50,685 nucleotides of DNA from Gammaproteobacteria bacterium. Lineage in GTDB: Bacteria > Pseudomonadota > Gammaproteobacteria > Xanthomonadales > Wenzhouxiangellaceae. Shown here in pieces: positions 8,265-16,319 of the stretch. A program made the translations under genes and the position numbers. Location of the stretch: NCBI GenBank assembly GCA_018819105.1, contig JAHJQV010000061.1, forward strand, positions 1 through 50,685, read 5' to 3'. The stretch's first letter is position 1. Every line of letters starts with the position of its first letter. The notes below the pieces were generated by a model. The model was not told the origin of the DNA. It was given only the letters and a program-made list of their open reading frames with translations, and did not search any database.

Positions 8265-9157
8265 TGGGCAGGCTGGGTGACTGGCGTCAGCGCCGCCAGC
8301 ACAACCGGCGCCGTTCGCTGTGGCGCGATGCCCTCGGCAGGCTGCTGCGCAATCGTGCCGCGCTACTGGCCAGTGTGCTGTTGCTGCTCATTCTGCTGCT
8401 GGTCACGGCCGGGCCCCTGCTGAGTCCCTGGGATGCGGAAATCCCGGACTGGGACAAGGCTTCGATGCCGCCGGATTTGTCCAGCAGGCACTGGTTTGGG
8501 ACCGATGCCATCGGCCGGGATCTGTTCGTGCGTGTGCTGGAGGGTGGCCGGGTATCTTTGCTGGTGGCCTTGCTGGCAACTCTGGTCAGTCTGGTGATCG
8601 GGGTCAGCTATGGTGCTGTGGCGGGCTACTTCGGCGGCCGGCTGGATGCCATGATGATGCGTCTGGTGGACATTCTCTATGCCATGCCGTTTCTGTTTTT
8701 CGTCATCCTGCTGATGGTCATTTTCCAGCGTAACATCCTGCTGATATTCATCGCCATCGGTGCCATCAACTGGCTGGACATGGCGCGCATCGTGCGCGGC
8801 CAGACCATGAGTCTGCGCCATCGCGGTTTTGTGCAGGCGGCCGAGGCCATCGGCGTACAGCCGGGTTTCATCATCTCACGGCACATCGTGCCGAACCTGC
8901 TTGGCGTGGTGGTGGTGTACGCGACGCTGACCATACCGCAGATCATGCTGATGGAATCGTTTTTGAGCTTTCTCGGCCTGGGCGTGCAGGAACCCGCGAC
9001 CAGTCTCGGTGCGCTGGTCAGTGACGGCGCGCAGGAAATGCAGACGGCACCGTGGACACTGCTGTTTCCGGCCTCGCTGCTGGCACTGACGCTGTTCTGT
9101 TTCAACTTCATCGGTGACGGTCTGCGCGATGCGCTGGATCCGCGAGAACATCTGTGA
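8264..9157 (+). CDS. Oligopeptide-type ABC transporter permease, OppC/DppC type
   Basis: A 297-residue second permease. It has a basic cytoplasmic N-terminus (RQRRQHNRRR) and one helix, followed by the periplasmic HWFGTDAIGRDLFVRVLEGG motif that is diagnostic of OppC/DppC. Then comes a permease core with the coupling loop AAEAIGVQPGFIISRHIVPN, and a C-terminal GDGLRDALDPR that is also family-typical. Together with the OppB-type protein it would form the membrane channel. The ATG is embedded in the stop of the preceding gene, and its own stop overlaps the start of the ATPase gene, so the four genes form one tightly coupled operon. Confidence 0.9.
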   Translation: MGRLGDWRQRRQHNRRRSLWRDALGRLLRNRAALLASVLLLLILLLVTAGPLLSPWDAEIPDWDKASMPPDLSSRHWFGTDAIGRDLFVRVLEGGRVSLLVALLATLVSLVIGVSYGAVAGYFGGRLDAMMMRLVDILYAMPFLFFVILLMVIFQRNILLIFIAIGAINWLDMARIVRGQTMSLRHRGFVQAAEAIGVQPGFIISRHIVPNLLGVVVVYATLTIPQIMLMESFLSFLGLGVQEPATSLGALVSDGAQEMQTAPWTLLFPASLLALTLFCFNFIGDGLRDALDPREHL

Positions 9158-10140
9158 TGACGGCTGCGATGACGCCATCGCTGCTGCAGGTTAGCGACCT
9201 GAAAGTGCGCTTTTGCACCGCCGATGGTGAACTGCAGGCGCTGCGTTCGGTGAGTTTTGATATGCAGCCCGGTGAAGTGCTGGCAGTGGTTGGCGAATCC
9301 GGCTCCGGCAAGACCCAGCTGGCACTGGCGCTGATGGGCCTGCTGGCGGAAAACGGCAGTGCCAGCGGCACGGCGATGTTCCAGGGGCACGACCTGCTCA
9401 GCTGTGGCCAGGCCCGGCTGAACCGCTTGCGCGGTAGCGAAATGGCGATGATTTTCCAGGATCCGGAGAGCACGCTGAATCCCTATCTGAACATCGGCCG
9501 CCAGATGAGCGAAGTGCTGGAGCAGCATCGCCGCATGCCCCATGCACAGGCACTGCAGGTGGCCGAGGAAATGCTGCATCAGGTGCGCATCGGCAATCCG
9601 CGCGAGTGCATGCAGCAGTACCCGCACGAACTTTCCGGCGGCATGCAGCAGCGCATCGTCATTGCCATGGGGCTGTTGTGCCAGCCGGCCCTGCTGATTG
9701 CCGACGAGCCAACCACGGCACTGGATGTCACCGTGCAGGCCGACATCAACCGGCTCATGCTGGATCTGCGTGAACGCTACCAGACCGCGATCATGCTGAT
9801 CACGCACGATCTGGGCGTGGTGGCCGGACTGGCCGATCGGGTGCTGGTGCTGTACGCCGGTCAGACCATGGAATATGCCGCAGTGCGCGATCTGTACCGG
9901 CAGCCGGAACACCCCTACAGCCGGGCCCTGGTGCGTGCGGTGCCGCAGCTGGACAGTCAGCATGGAGCAGGACTGCAGCCGATCCCGGGCAATCCGCCCA
10001 ATCCGTTGCAGATTCCCAGCGGCTGTCCGTTTCGGGATCGTTGCGAATTTGCCTTTACCGACTGCACCGCCACGCCCCTGCTGCGCCCGGCGCGGCATGG
10101 CGGTCAGATTGCCTGTCATCTTGAGACCCTGCCGGAATGA
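9157..10140 (+). CDS. Oligopeptide-type ABC transporter ATPase, OppD/DppD type
   Basis: An ATP-binding subunit of about 327 residues. The order of motifs is complete: Walker A GESGSGKTQ, Q-loop MIFQDPESTLNP, signature LSGGMQQR, Walker B LLIADEPTTALD and switch His ITHDLGVV. The C-terminal oligopeptide-ABC extension has HPYSRALVRAVP and the Cys-rich CPFRDRC...C...C...C segment, which in relatives of this family binds an iron-sulfur cluster. ATG 9157 overlaps the previous stop; an in-frame GTG one codon earlier (9154) is an alternative. It works as a heterodimer with the next gene product on the cytoplasmic face of the permeases. Confidence 0.9.
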   Translation: MTAAMTPSLLQVSDLKVRFCTADGELQALRSVSFDMQPGEVLAVVGESGSGKTQLALALMGLLAENGSASGTAMFQGHDLLSCGQARLNRLRGSEMAMIFQDPESTLNPYLNIGRQMSEVLEQHRRMPHAQALQVAEEMLHQVRIGNPRECMQQYPHELSGGMQQRIVIAMGLLCQPALLIADEPTTALDVTVQADINRLMLDLRERYQTAIMLITHDLGVVAGLADRVLVLYAGQTMEYAAVRDLYRQPEHPYSRALVRAVPQLDSQHGAGLQPIPGNPPNPLQIPSGCPFRDRCEFAFTDCTATPLLRPARHGGQIACHLETLPE

Positions 10141-11162
10141 ACACTGCCAGCACGGACAGCAGACCGGTTGTGCTCAAGGTGACCGAGCTGCAGTGCAGCT
10201 ACCCGGTGCATGGCGGTGGCCTGCTGCGGCGCCACGAGCAGCGCCAGCAGATTCTGCATGGGGTCAGTTTTGATCTGGCACGCGCCGAGGCTTTGGCCAT
10301 CATCGGCGAGTCCGGCTCCGGCAAGACCACACTGGCACGCGCCGTGCTCGGCCTGCTGCCGGTGGATCATGGTGAGGTAAGCTGGCGCGGTGAATCCCTG
10401 CTGCAGCTTTCTGCCGAGGAAATGCGCCTGCGGCGGCGCGACATGCAGATGGTGTTTCAGGATCCGCAGGCGTCGCTGAATCCGCGCATGACCATCGGCG
10501 ATATTCTCGCCGAGCCATTGCACACGTTCTATCCCAACATGGCAGCAGTACAGGTGCGCGAGCGCGTGCGCGGCATGCTGAAAATGGTCGGCCTGCTGCC
10601 GCATGTGCTGAACCGCTACGCGCACGAGTTTTCCGGCGGCCAGTGCCAGCGCATCGCCATCGCCCGCGCGCTGATCCTGAATCCGCGTCTGCTGGTCTGT
10701 GATGAGCCGGTCTCGGCACTGGATGTGTCGATCCAGGCGCAGATCATCTACCTGCTCAAGGATCTGCAGCGCAAACTGCAGCTTTCGCTGCTGTTCATCG
10801 GCCATGATCTCGCGCTGGTGCCATACCTTTGTGACCGCGTCATGGTGCTGTACATGGGCGAGATCATGGAACTGGCTGATTGCGACCGGCTGTATTCCCA
10901 GCCGGTGCATCCTTACACCCGCGCCATGTTGGCGGCGATACCGCGACCGGATCCGGACTGGCGTCCGGAGTCGGTCACCACCCGCGCACACGACACCCGG
11001 AGCAGCAGCGAGGAGCGTCCGCCTGGATGCATCTTCAGTGACCGCTGTCCGCATGTGCAGCAGCGCTGCCTGGAGGAGCGTCCGCGTTTGCGACAGGTGC
11101 GCCGGCGTCAGGTAAGCTGCCATTTTGCTGAAGCGCTGATGGCCGACAGCGATTCGAACTAA
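10137..11162 (+). CDS. Oligopeptide-type ABC transporter ATPase, OppF/DppF type
   Basis: A 341-residue ATPase with Walker A GESGSGKTT, Q-loop MVFQDPQASLNP, signature FSGGQCQR, Walker B LLVCDEPVSALD and switch His IGHDLALV. The C-terminal tail again has HPYTRAMLAAIP and a Cys-containing CIFSDRCPHVQQRC segment. The N-terminal insert (VHGGGLLRRHEQRQQ) between the first strands is typical of OppF relative to OppD. Its ATGA start overlaps the stop of the OppD-type gene. It is the last gene of the operon, and its stop codon is directly followed by a structured repeat at 11163 with no spacer. Confidence 0.9.
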   Translation: MNTASTDSRPVVLKVTELQCSYPVHGGGLLRRHEQRQQILHGVSFDLARAEALAIIGESGSGKTTLARAVLGLLPVDHGEVSWRGESLLQLSAEEMRLRRRDMQMVFQDPQASLNPRMTIGDILAEPLHTFYPNMAAVQVRERVRGMLKMVGLLPHVLNRYAHEFSGGQCQRIAIARALILNPRLLVCDEPVSALDVSIQAQIIYLLKDLQRKLQLSLLFIGHDLALVPYLCDRVMVLYMGEIMELADCDRLYSQPVHPYTRAMLAAIPRPDPDWRPESVTTRAHDTRSSSEERPPGCIFSDRCPHVQQRCLEERPRLRQVRRRQVSCHFAEALMADSDSN

Positions 11163-11338
11163 CCCGCATTTCTCACCGCCCCTCTACTGCGGCGGCCCCA
11201 GGGCACGCCCTGCCTGGCTTTCGCTCGGTCGCATTGCTCGACATAGTGTCGACTATGCCTGCGCGCTGCTCGGTCGTGAAAGCAAGCCATGCCCCACCCT
11301 GGAACCGCCTCGCTACGAACGGCGCTGAGAAATGCGGG
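11163..11338. repeat. Structured intergenic repeat, copy 2
   Basis: This copy starts immediately after the OppF-type stop codon. Its ends are a perfect 13-bp inverted repeat, CCCGCATTTCTCA (11163-11175) and TGAGAAATGCGGG (11326-11338). The arms continue as an imperfect palindrome to a centre near ATAGTGTCGACTAT. The core CTTTCGCTCGGTC...GCTCGGTCGTGAAAG (about 11218-11282) aligns with copy 1 at 18-153, and both share the CCCGCAT/ATGCGGG boundary. As RNA it would form a long cruciform-like stem at the 3' end of the transporter message. No coding potential is supported. Confidence 0.65.
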
Positions 11339-11340
11339 CT

Positions 11341-11360
11341 AAAAGCGGCCAATTGCTTTT
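11341..11360 (+). terminator. Weak terminator-like hairpin after the transporter operon
   Basis: AAAAGC (11341-11346) and GCTTTT (11355-11360) form a short stem with a GGCCAATT loop, followed by ATTCT. The T tract is part of the stem and the structure is weak. It may act together with the long palindrome just before it. Confidence 0.25.
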
Positions 11361-11493
11361 ATTCTGGCATCAGTGGCGGCGGCGCAGCCTCTCGATCAGC
11401 TCATGCAGCCCTGGTCTGTGTACAGCGGCAGCGGAAATTCTGCCGATTACCGGGTAAAATCACAGACTGATTGTCAACCAGGGCTTGCCCACC

Positions 11494-12060
11494 ATGAATC
11501 TGCGACTTACCCACATTCTCCTGCTGTTGTCGCTGTTGCTGCTGACAGCCTGCGGTGGCGACAAGGCGGTGCGTCCGGAAGACCGGCCGGCGGTGCCGCG
11601 CAGCATCGTCATCGGCATGACTGCCGACGCCGTGCAGTTGAGCGCCTTCGAAAACATTTTCGCCAACATTCTGCGCACCGAAGGTGAAGTGGTGTGTCTG
11701 ATCGCGACCGGCTTGCCGGATCTCAGCGCCGGCATCACCATGGAAACCCTGAATCAGGCCGCCGAGGCCGCACACGTTGACGCCGTCATCATCAACCGTA
11801 TGGTCAGCGAATCAGCGCGTGGTGGTGATGCGGGTGGCTTGACCGAGTATCTGGATCAGATCACCCCGGTGCGCCGGGTGGAGGAAGCGCGCGGCTTGAT
11901 CGAAAGCCGGGCTTTCGACATCACCAGCGGTGCACTGCTGTGGAGCGGCTGGTCGGATGCCGTGAACCCGCGTGGCCGCTTGCAGGATCTGGCCAAGGAA
12001 TCCACCCGGGTGGCGGAGAAGCTGGCCAAGTCCAGAGTACTGTTTCAGCAGCAGGAGTAA
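11494..12060 (+). CDS. Lipoprotein of unknown function
   Basis: A 188-residue protein. The N-terminus (MNLRLTHILLLLSLLLLTAC) is a textbook lipoprotein signal with lipobox LTAC, so the mature chain begins at Cys20 followed by GGD; there is no Asp at +2, which favours outer-membrane sorting. The soluble part (RSIVIGMTADAVQL, VDAVIINRMVSES, AFDITSGALLWSGWSD) alternates strand and helix in a way that recalls DUF4136 or LpoB/CsgG-like lipoproteins, but I cannot assign a family firmly. ATG 11494 is chosen over the upstream TTG 11485 because it starts the signal peptide. It appears to be a single gene, ending in a hairpin shared with the convergent gene. Confidence 0.75.
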   Translation: MNLRLTHILLLLSLLLLTACGGDKAVRPEDRPAVPRSIVIGMTADAVQLSAFENIFANILRTEGEVVCLIATGLPDLSAGITMETLNQAAEAAHVDAVIINRMVSESARGGDAGGLTEYLDQITPVRRVEEARGLIESRAFDITSGALLWSGWSDAVNPRGRLQDLAKESTRVAEKLAKSRVLFQQQE

Positions 12061-12091
12061 GGCCGGAAAGTTTTGTCGCATGCTGATTGAT

Positions 12092-12130
12092 CCCGGATTT
12101 TCATGACGCCAGCGTCATGAACAATCCGGG
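12092..12130. terminator. Long hairpin between convergent genes
   Basis: CCCGGATTTTCATGACGC and GCGTCATGAACAATCCGGG pair over about 18 bases with a 2-base loop and one bulge. It lies between the lipoprotein gene (+) and the YdgA-like gene (-), overlapping neither. There is no T tract, so it is not a classical intrinsic terminator. Blocking read-through or protecting 3' ends is inferred. Confidence 0.5.
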
Positions 12131-12132
12131 TT

Positions 12133-13413
12133 TCAGCGGTTGACGACAACATTGATCAGCCAGCGGCCGTCAAGCTCCTGCACCAGGCCCTGGCGGCGCC
12201 ATGCCTGGAGCATGCGTTCGGCAGCAGCCTGATCCTGCAGCAGCACGGTCATGACAGCGGTGGCAGCTGCCGCCGTGGTCTCGCCCTGCAGCTGTGCGCG
12301 CAAACCACCCGGGCGCAACTCGACCTCCCCGCTCAGTTCGAAATCACCAGCGGCGGTGTGCAGCAACAATGCATGCAGTTGCAACAACGGCCGCTGTTGC
12401 AGCAATTCCGCAGTCTGTGCCGCCAGTGCCAGCTGAGCCATGCTCAGCTGGTCTGCAGCCGGCTGCCGTCGATACTGCTGTGCTGCTTGCAACCAGTTCG
12501 TCAAAACGGCACGATCCACATGTGCAAGCGTGACTTCGAGTTGCAGCGGGCCAATGGCCGTGTCCGCCGCCTGCCAGCCGGCAGCAATAAGCTGCAAGGC
12601 GATGGCAGATCGTTCCGGCCAGCCCAGCTGCAGGCGCAATCCAGCAAGCGTGGCTGTGCTGGCGTCACCGCCTGCGGCAACAAGCCGGCAGCGATCAGCC
12701 TGAGCGATGACGAGTTCCTCGGCAGCCAGCGTCATGTCGCCGGACTGCAGCCAGTCTGCGGCAGTCTGCAGACGCAATCGCCAGTCCAGCTCCCGCCAGC
12801 GCAAATTGAGCTCCGGCAGACACAGCAGGCCAGTCGCATGCTGCAAGCCGCCATGCAGGCTGGTATCCGGCAGCAGAAGGTCCGCTGTGCCAGCGACCGG
12901 GCCGCCGAACTGCGCTGATTGCTGGCTTAGATCCAGCCATTGTGGCAGATCCATGGCGGCGGACGTGTGTCCGGAAAATCCGCTCTGCAGCGATATCCTC
13001 AGCGCAGACTGCGGCGGCATGCCGCTGGCGTCTGCACTGTCATCGGACGCAGCGCGCAATGGCGCAGGTGTCAGTTTGCCGTGGAGGCGCAGCAGGCCCG
13101 CCTGCCAGGGTTGGCGCAGCAGAGGACCATGCTGCAGGTGTCCGCTGAAGCGCGCATTCAGTGGCGCAGCAGTGCTGCTGACCAGGTCGACGTCGCTGTG
13201 GAACCAACCCGCTTGCAGCCGCAACTGCGTCCAGTCCGGCAGCTCGGTTTGCAGCAGCCGATCTCGTAGCCACCAGCCCAGCGCTGCGCTGAGTGCCACA
13301 TACAGCAGCAGCGCAGTGGCAACGATCGCGGTGATGGCACGCGATTGCTTCAACTGTGCAGACAAACATGGCGGTTGCCGGGGGCTGCCCGCAGCAGGCC
13401 TGGCGCAGCACAC
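12133..13413 (-). CDS. YdgA-like (DUF945 type) single-pass membrane protein
   Basis: A protein of about 426 residues with a positively charged N-terminus, one membrane helix (AITAIVATALLLYVALSAALGWWL) and a long periplasmic part. That part is rich in amphipathic strands, with the pattern SGHLQHGPLLRQPWQAGLLRLHG and the late LLQLHALLLHTAAGDFELSGEVELRPGG. This layout resembles the DUF945/YdgA family, an AsmA-like envelope group of unknown role. The only in-frame start for the full frame is GTG 13413; a TTG about 16 codons later, closer to the membrane helix, is plausible. It is divergent from rsmG. Leu/Gln/Ala content is very high, and the family call is tentative. Confidence 0.6.
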   Translation of the reverse strand: MCCARPAAGSPRQPPCLSAQLKQSRAITAIVATALLLYVALSAALGWWLRDRLLQTELPDWTQLRLQAGWFHSDVDLVSSTAAPLNARFSGHLQHGPLLRQPWQAGLLRLHGKLTPAPLRAASDDSADASGMPPQSALRISLQSGFSGHTSAAMDLPQWLDLSQQSAQFGGPVAGTADLLLPDTSLHGGLQHATGLLCLPELNLRWRELDWRLRLQTAADWLQSGDMTLAAEELVIAQADRCRLVAAGGDASTATLAGLRLQLGWPERSAIALQLIAAGWQAADTAIGPLQLEVTLAHVDRAVLTNWLQAAQQYRRQPAADQLSMAQLALAAQTAELLQQRPLLQLHALLLHTAAGDFELSGEVELRPGGLRAQLQGETTAAAATAVMTVLLQDQAAAERMLQAWRRQGLVQELDGRWLINVVVNR

Positions 13414-13489
13414 TGCAGCCGCAGCCTGTGCATAAGACAGCGTCGCAGCCGTGCGCAGTGATGCAGAAGTTCTCGGACTGGCATGTCAC

Positions 13490-13495
13490 TATAAT
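13490..13495 (+). promoter_or_regulatory. -10 hexamer just before rsmG
   Basis: A perfect TATAAT ends 9 bases before the rsmG ATG at 13505. No good -35 is visible at 16-18 bases upstream. If used, transcription would start about 2-4 bases before the start codon and give an almost leaderless message. Confidence 0.4.
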
Positions 13496-13504
13496 AACGC
13501 GGTT

Positions 13505-14209
13505 ATGGAGCCATCTGAGCAGCTGTGGTCACAAGTGCGGGAACGCTGCCAACTGGGGCTGGCGCAGCTAGGCCTGAGCGCAGATGCCGGGCAGCTTGAG
13601 CAATGTCTGGCATATCTGCGGCTGCTGCAGGAATGGAACCGCAGTTACAATCTGACCGCCGTGCGCGATCCGCTGCAGGCGGTGGAGCGACATCTGCTTG
13701 ACAGCCTCAGCATCAGCCCGTGGCTGCAGCCGGGTGCAGCGCTGGATGCCGGCAGCGGGGCCGGTCTGCCGGGCATTCCGCTGGCCATCATGCAGCCGGC
13801 CCGGCACTGGCTGTTGCTGGACAGCAACGGCAAGAAAGTGCGTTTTCTGCGCCACGTGGTGAGAACCCTGAAACTGGCCAACGTGATGGTCATGCAGCAG
13901 CGCCTTGAGCACCTGCAGCCGTCCCGACTGGCACCTCAGTGGCGTCCGGTGCAGATCGTCAGTCGCGCCTTTGCACCGTTGCCGCGACAGTGCGAGTGGG
14001 CGAAGCATTGGCTGCAACACGGCTGCCGCCTGCTGGCCATGGTGGGCGCCCTGGATGAAGCAGACATCAATGCCTTGCCGGCCAGCGTGGAGCTCGCCGC
14101 ATGCGAGTCGCTGGCGACCTGCAGCGACGTCGCCCAGCAGCGTCATCTGATCATTCTGCAGTGGCGTCATCGCGACATGTATAATCACCCCGAGGTTCCT
14201 GCATCATGA
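13505..14209 (+). CDS. rsmG: 16S rRNA (guanine-527-N7)-methyltransferase RsmG
   Basis: A 234-residue cytoplasmic Rossmann-fold methyltransferase (formerly GidB) that uses SAM to methylate G527 of 16S rRNA. Family hallmarks are the N-terminal YLRLLQEWNRSYNLTAVRDP, the RHLLDSLSI segment, the SAM-binding LDAGSGAGLPGIPLAI, DSNGKKVRFLRHV and the RAFAPL motif. ATG 13505 is chosen because the family starts there; in-frame codons upstream add only unrelated residues. Its stop overlaps the parA start (ATGA). This rsmG-parA-parB order is the usual one near bacterial chromosome origins, but mnmG, which commonly precedes rsmG, is absent. Confidence 0.93.
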   Translation: MEPSEQLWSQVRERCQLGLAQLGLSADAGQLEQCLAYLRLLQEWNRSYNLTAVRDPLQAVERHLLDSLSISPWLQPGAALDAGSGAGLPGIPLAIMQPARHWLLLDSNGKKVRFLRHVVRTLKLANVMVMQQRLEHLQPSRLAPQWRPVQIVSRAFAPLPRQCEWAKHWLQHGCRLLAMVGALDEADINALPASVELAACESLATCSDVAQQRHLIILQWRHRDMYNHPEVPAS

Positions 14210-15018
14210 CCGAAATCATCGCCATCGCCAATCAGAAAGGCGGGGTGGGTAAAACCACCACCACCATCAATCTTGCGGCCGCATTGCAACAGATGCGCAG
14301 CCATGTGCTGGTGTGTGATCTCGATCCCCAGGGCAATGCCACCGTGGGTCTGGGGGTGGAGGCAGACGATTACCAGCACAGTGCCTGTGAGCTTTTGCTG
14401 CAGGAGTGTCAGTTTGACGAGGCGGTGTGTTCGCTGGCAGCAGACGACAGCAAGTACCGGTTTGATCTGGTGCCGGCCAACAATGACCTGACCGCAGCGG
14501 AAATCGAGCTGACCCGGCAGTCCGGCTGTGAAACCAGACTGCGTGACATACTCCGCCAACTGCCGGAGCGACGCTACGATTTCGTGCTGCTGGACTGCCC
14601 GCCGGCACTCAATCTGCTCAATCTGAATGCGCTCACCGCCGCCGACAAGGTGCTCATACCCATGCAGTGCGAGTACTTCGCCATGGAAGGCCTGACCGCG
14701 CTGCTGAACACCATCCGGCAGATTAAGGACAGCGTCAATCCAGGGCTGAAGATCGAGGGCATTCTGCGCACCATGTATGACGTGCGCAACAATCTGTCGC
14801 TGCAGGTGTCCCGGCAATTGGCCGAACACTTTGGCCCGCAGCTGTATCGCACCGTGGTGCCGCGCAATGTGCGGCTGGCAGAGGCACCCAGCTTTGGCGA
14901 AAGCATCATCAGCTATGATGCCGATTCGCGTGGCGCCATTGCCTATCTTGGCCTGGCCGGGGAGTTCCTGCGCCGGCGCCAGACAACGGCAGAAACCGCC
15001 GCGACCACCGCACCTTAA
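14206..15018 (+). CDS. parA: Chromosome-partitioning ATPase ParA/Soj
   Basis: A 270-residue ParA/MinD-type ATPase. The deviant Walker A KGGVGKTTT lies at about residues 11-19, with the invariant first Lys. CDLDPQGNAT follows (Walker A' region), and then FVLLDCPPAL (Walker B). ATP-dependent dimers bind DNA non-specifically and move ParB-parS complexes. The first residues MTEIIAIANQKGGVGKT match chromosomal Soj, which lacks the N-terminal DNA-binding domain of plasmid ParA. It is translationally coupled to rsmG by a 4-base overlap and is followed by parB after 28 bases. Confidence 0.93.
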   Translation: MTEIIAIANQKGGVGKTTTTINLAAALQQMRSHVLVCDLDPQGNATVGLGVEADDYQHSACELLLQECQFDEAVCSLAADDSKYRFDLVPANNDLTAAEIELTRQSGCETRLRDILRQLPERRYDFVLLDCPPALNLLNLNALTAADKVLIPMQCEYFAMEGLTALLNTIRQIKDSVNPGLKIEGILRTMYDVRNNLSLQVSRQLAEHFGPQLYRTVVPRNVRLAEAPSFGESIISYDADSRGAIAYLGLAGEFLRRRQTTAETAATTAP

Positions 15019-15046
15019 AGATCGCGCGCAAGCTCACGAGCATCTC

Positions 15047-15973
15047 ATGGCAAGCAAGAAAAAAAGCATCAGCAAACAGACCACGCCGCGCAGCAGCAAG
15101 CGCAACGCGCTGGGACGTGGTCTCAGCGCCATGCTGGCGCGCAGTGAAGCCGAGCAGCGGCAGCAGGATCAGGCCAATCTGCGCGAGTTGCCGGTTGATC
15201 TGATCCAGCCGGGCCGCTATCAGCCGCGCACGGTCATGGACCCCGACAAACTCCAGGAGCTGGCCGATTCCATTCGTGCCCAGGGCATGGTGCAGCCGAT
15301 CATCGTGCGTCCGATCACTACCGACAGCTATGAGCTGATCGCCGGTGAGCGACGCTGGCGTGCGGCGCAACTGGCCGGTCTGCAGGTGGTGCCGGCGGTG
15401 ATCCGTGATGTCAGCGATGAGGTCACCGTGGCCATGGCGCTGATCGAAAACATTCAGCGCGAGGATCTCAACCCGCTGGAAGAGGCCGGCGCATTGCAGC
15501 GCCTGATTCATGAGTTTGCCATGACCCATGAGCAGGCCGGCAAAGCCGTGGGGCGTTCGCGCGCTGCGGTGAGCAATCTTCTGCGCCTGCTGGAGCTGGA
15601 GCGGGAGGTGCAGCAGCTGGTCAATCAGCGGGCTCTTGACATGGGGCATGCGCGCGCGCTGCTGGCCCTGCGAGGTCAGGCGCAGATTGCAGCGGCCAGG
15701 CACGTGGTCAGCAAACAGCTGTCGGTGCGCGCCACCGAGCAGTATCTGGCCGGGCTGGCCAGCAACGCCGGCACCGGCAATGGTCAATCCACGCGGCGGC
15801 AGTCCGCGCAGCCGGATGCTGACACCCGCAGGCTGCAGCAGCAGTTGACCGAGCAACTGGGCGCACCGATCCAGATTCGCCACCAGTCCGGCGGTGCCGG
15901 CAAGCTGATCATCAGTTATCACAGCCTGGACGAGCTGGACGGCATCATCGAGCGCATCACTGGCAAGCACTGA
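15047..15973 (+). CDS. parB: Chromosome-partitioning protein ParB/Spo0J
   Basis: A 308-residue ParB. It has a basic N-terminus with KRNALGRGLSAML, the ParA-stimulating region; PVDLIQPGRYQPRT; the CTPase/ParB-box motifs YELIAGERRWRAAQLAG and ENIQREDLNPLEEA; the helix-turn-helix THEQAGKAVGRSRAAVSNLLRLL; and a C-terminal dimerisation segment after a Gln/Ala linker. ATG 15047 is chosen because the basic N-terminus matches the family; the open frame reaches back to 14777 only by overlapping parA. ParB loads on parS and spreads as a CTP-dependent clamp. I found no complete parS (TGTTTCACGTGAAACA-like) site in the window. Confidence 0.93.
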   Translation: MASKKKSISKQTTPRSSKRNALGRGLSAMLARSEAEQRQQDQANLRELPVDLIQPGRYQPRTVMDPDKLQELADSIRAQGMVQPIIVRPITTDSYELIAGERRWRAAQLAGLQVVPAVIRDVSDEVTVAMALIENIQREDLNPLEEAGALQRLIHEFAMTHEQAGKAVGRSRAAVSNLLRLLELEREVQQLVNQRALDMGHARALLALRGQAQIAAARHVVSKQLSVRATEQYLAGLASNAGTGNGQSTRRQSAQPDADTRRLQQQLTEQLGAPIQIRHQSGGAGKLIISYHSLDELDGIIERITGKH

Positions 15974-16027
15974 CCTGGCCTGAACACAGTGCTGTGCTGA
16001 TGCTGGCGGCTATGGTTTCAGCGCAGA

Positions 16028-16050
16028 GTTCAAGTTATACTATAGGGCTG
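16028..16050 (+). promoter_or_regulatory. Probable Zur box overlapping the L31 promoter
   Basis: GTTATACTATA (16034-16044) matches the core of the gammaproteobacterial Zur operator (GTTATA-N-TATAAC) at all positions except the last two bases of the right half (GG instead of AC). The TATACT within it (16036-16041) also looks like a -10 element, 32 bases before the rpmE2 ATG, so repressor binding would occlude RNA polymerase. Zur control of cysteine-free L31 genes is established in other bacteria. Use here is inference. Confidence 0.55.
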
Positions 16051-16073
16051 TTTACTCAAATTGGTTCACAACA

Positions 16074-16319
16074 ATGAAAGCTGATATACATCCGGTGTAC
16101 CGACCGGTGGTGTTCCAGGACACTTCTTCGGACTTTTCCTTCATCACCCGATCCACGATCAAGACCAAGGAAACCATCAAGTGGGAAGATGGTAACGAAT
16201 ATCCGCTGGTGAAGCTGGACATTTCCAGCGCTTCGCATCCGTTTTACACCGGCAAGCACAAGGTGGTGGATTCCGGTGGACGTGTGGACAAGTTCAAACA
16301 GCGCTACAGCCGTTCCTGA
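16074..16319 (+). CDS. rpmE2: 50S ribosomal protein L31 type B
   Basis: An 81-residue protein with the conserved type B start [16 protein letters not shown] and SFITRSTI, followed by [31 protein letters not shown]. It contains no cysteine at all, so it is the zinc-independent paralog that can replace the zinc-binding L31 under zinc limitation and let cells recover the metal. A Zur-box-like sequence overlaps the promoter region, in agreement with that role. It stands alone; a non-coding stretch of 555 bases follows. Confidence 0.95.
   Translation: MKADIHPVYRPVVFQDTSSDFSFITRSTIKTKETIKWEDGNEYPLVKLDISSASHPFYTGKHKVVDSGGRVDKFKQRYSRS

Noticed and set aside
8677-10119. 480-codon minus-strand ORF opposite the permease and ATPase genes
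   Set aside because: The sense strand carries intact ABC transporter motifs; the antisense product is His/Gln-rich without recognisable domains.
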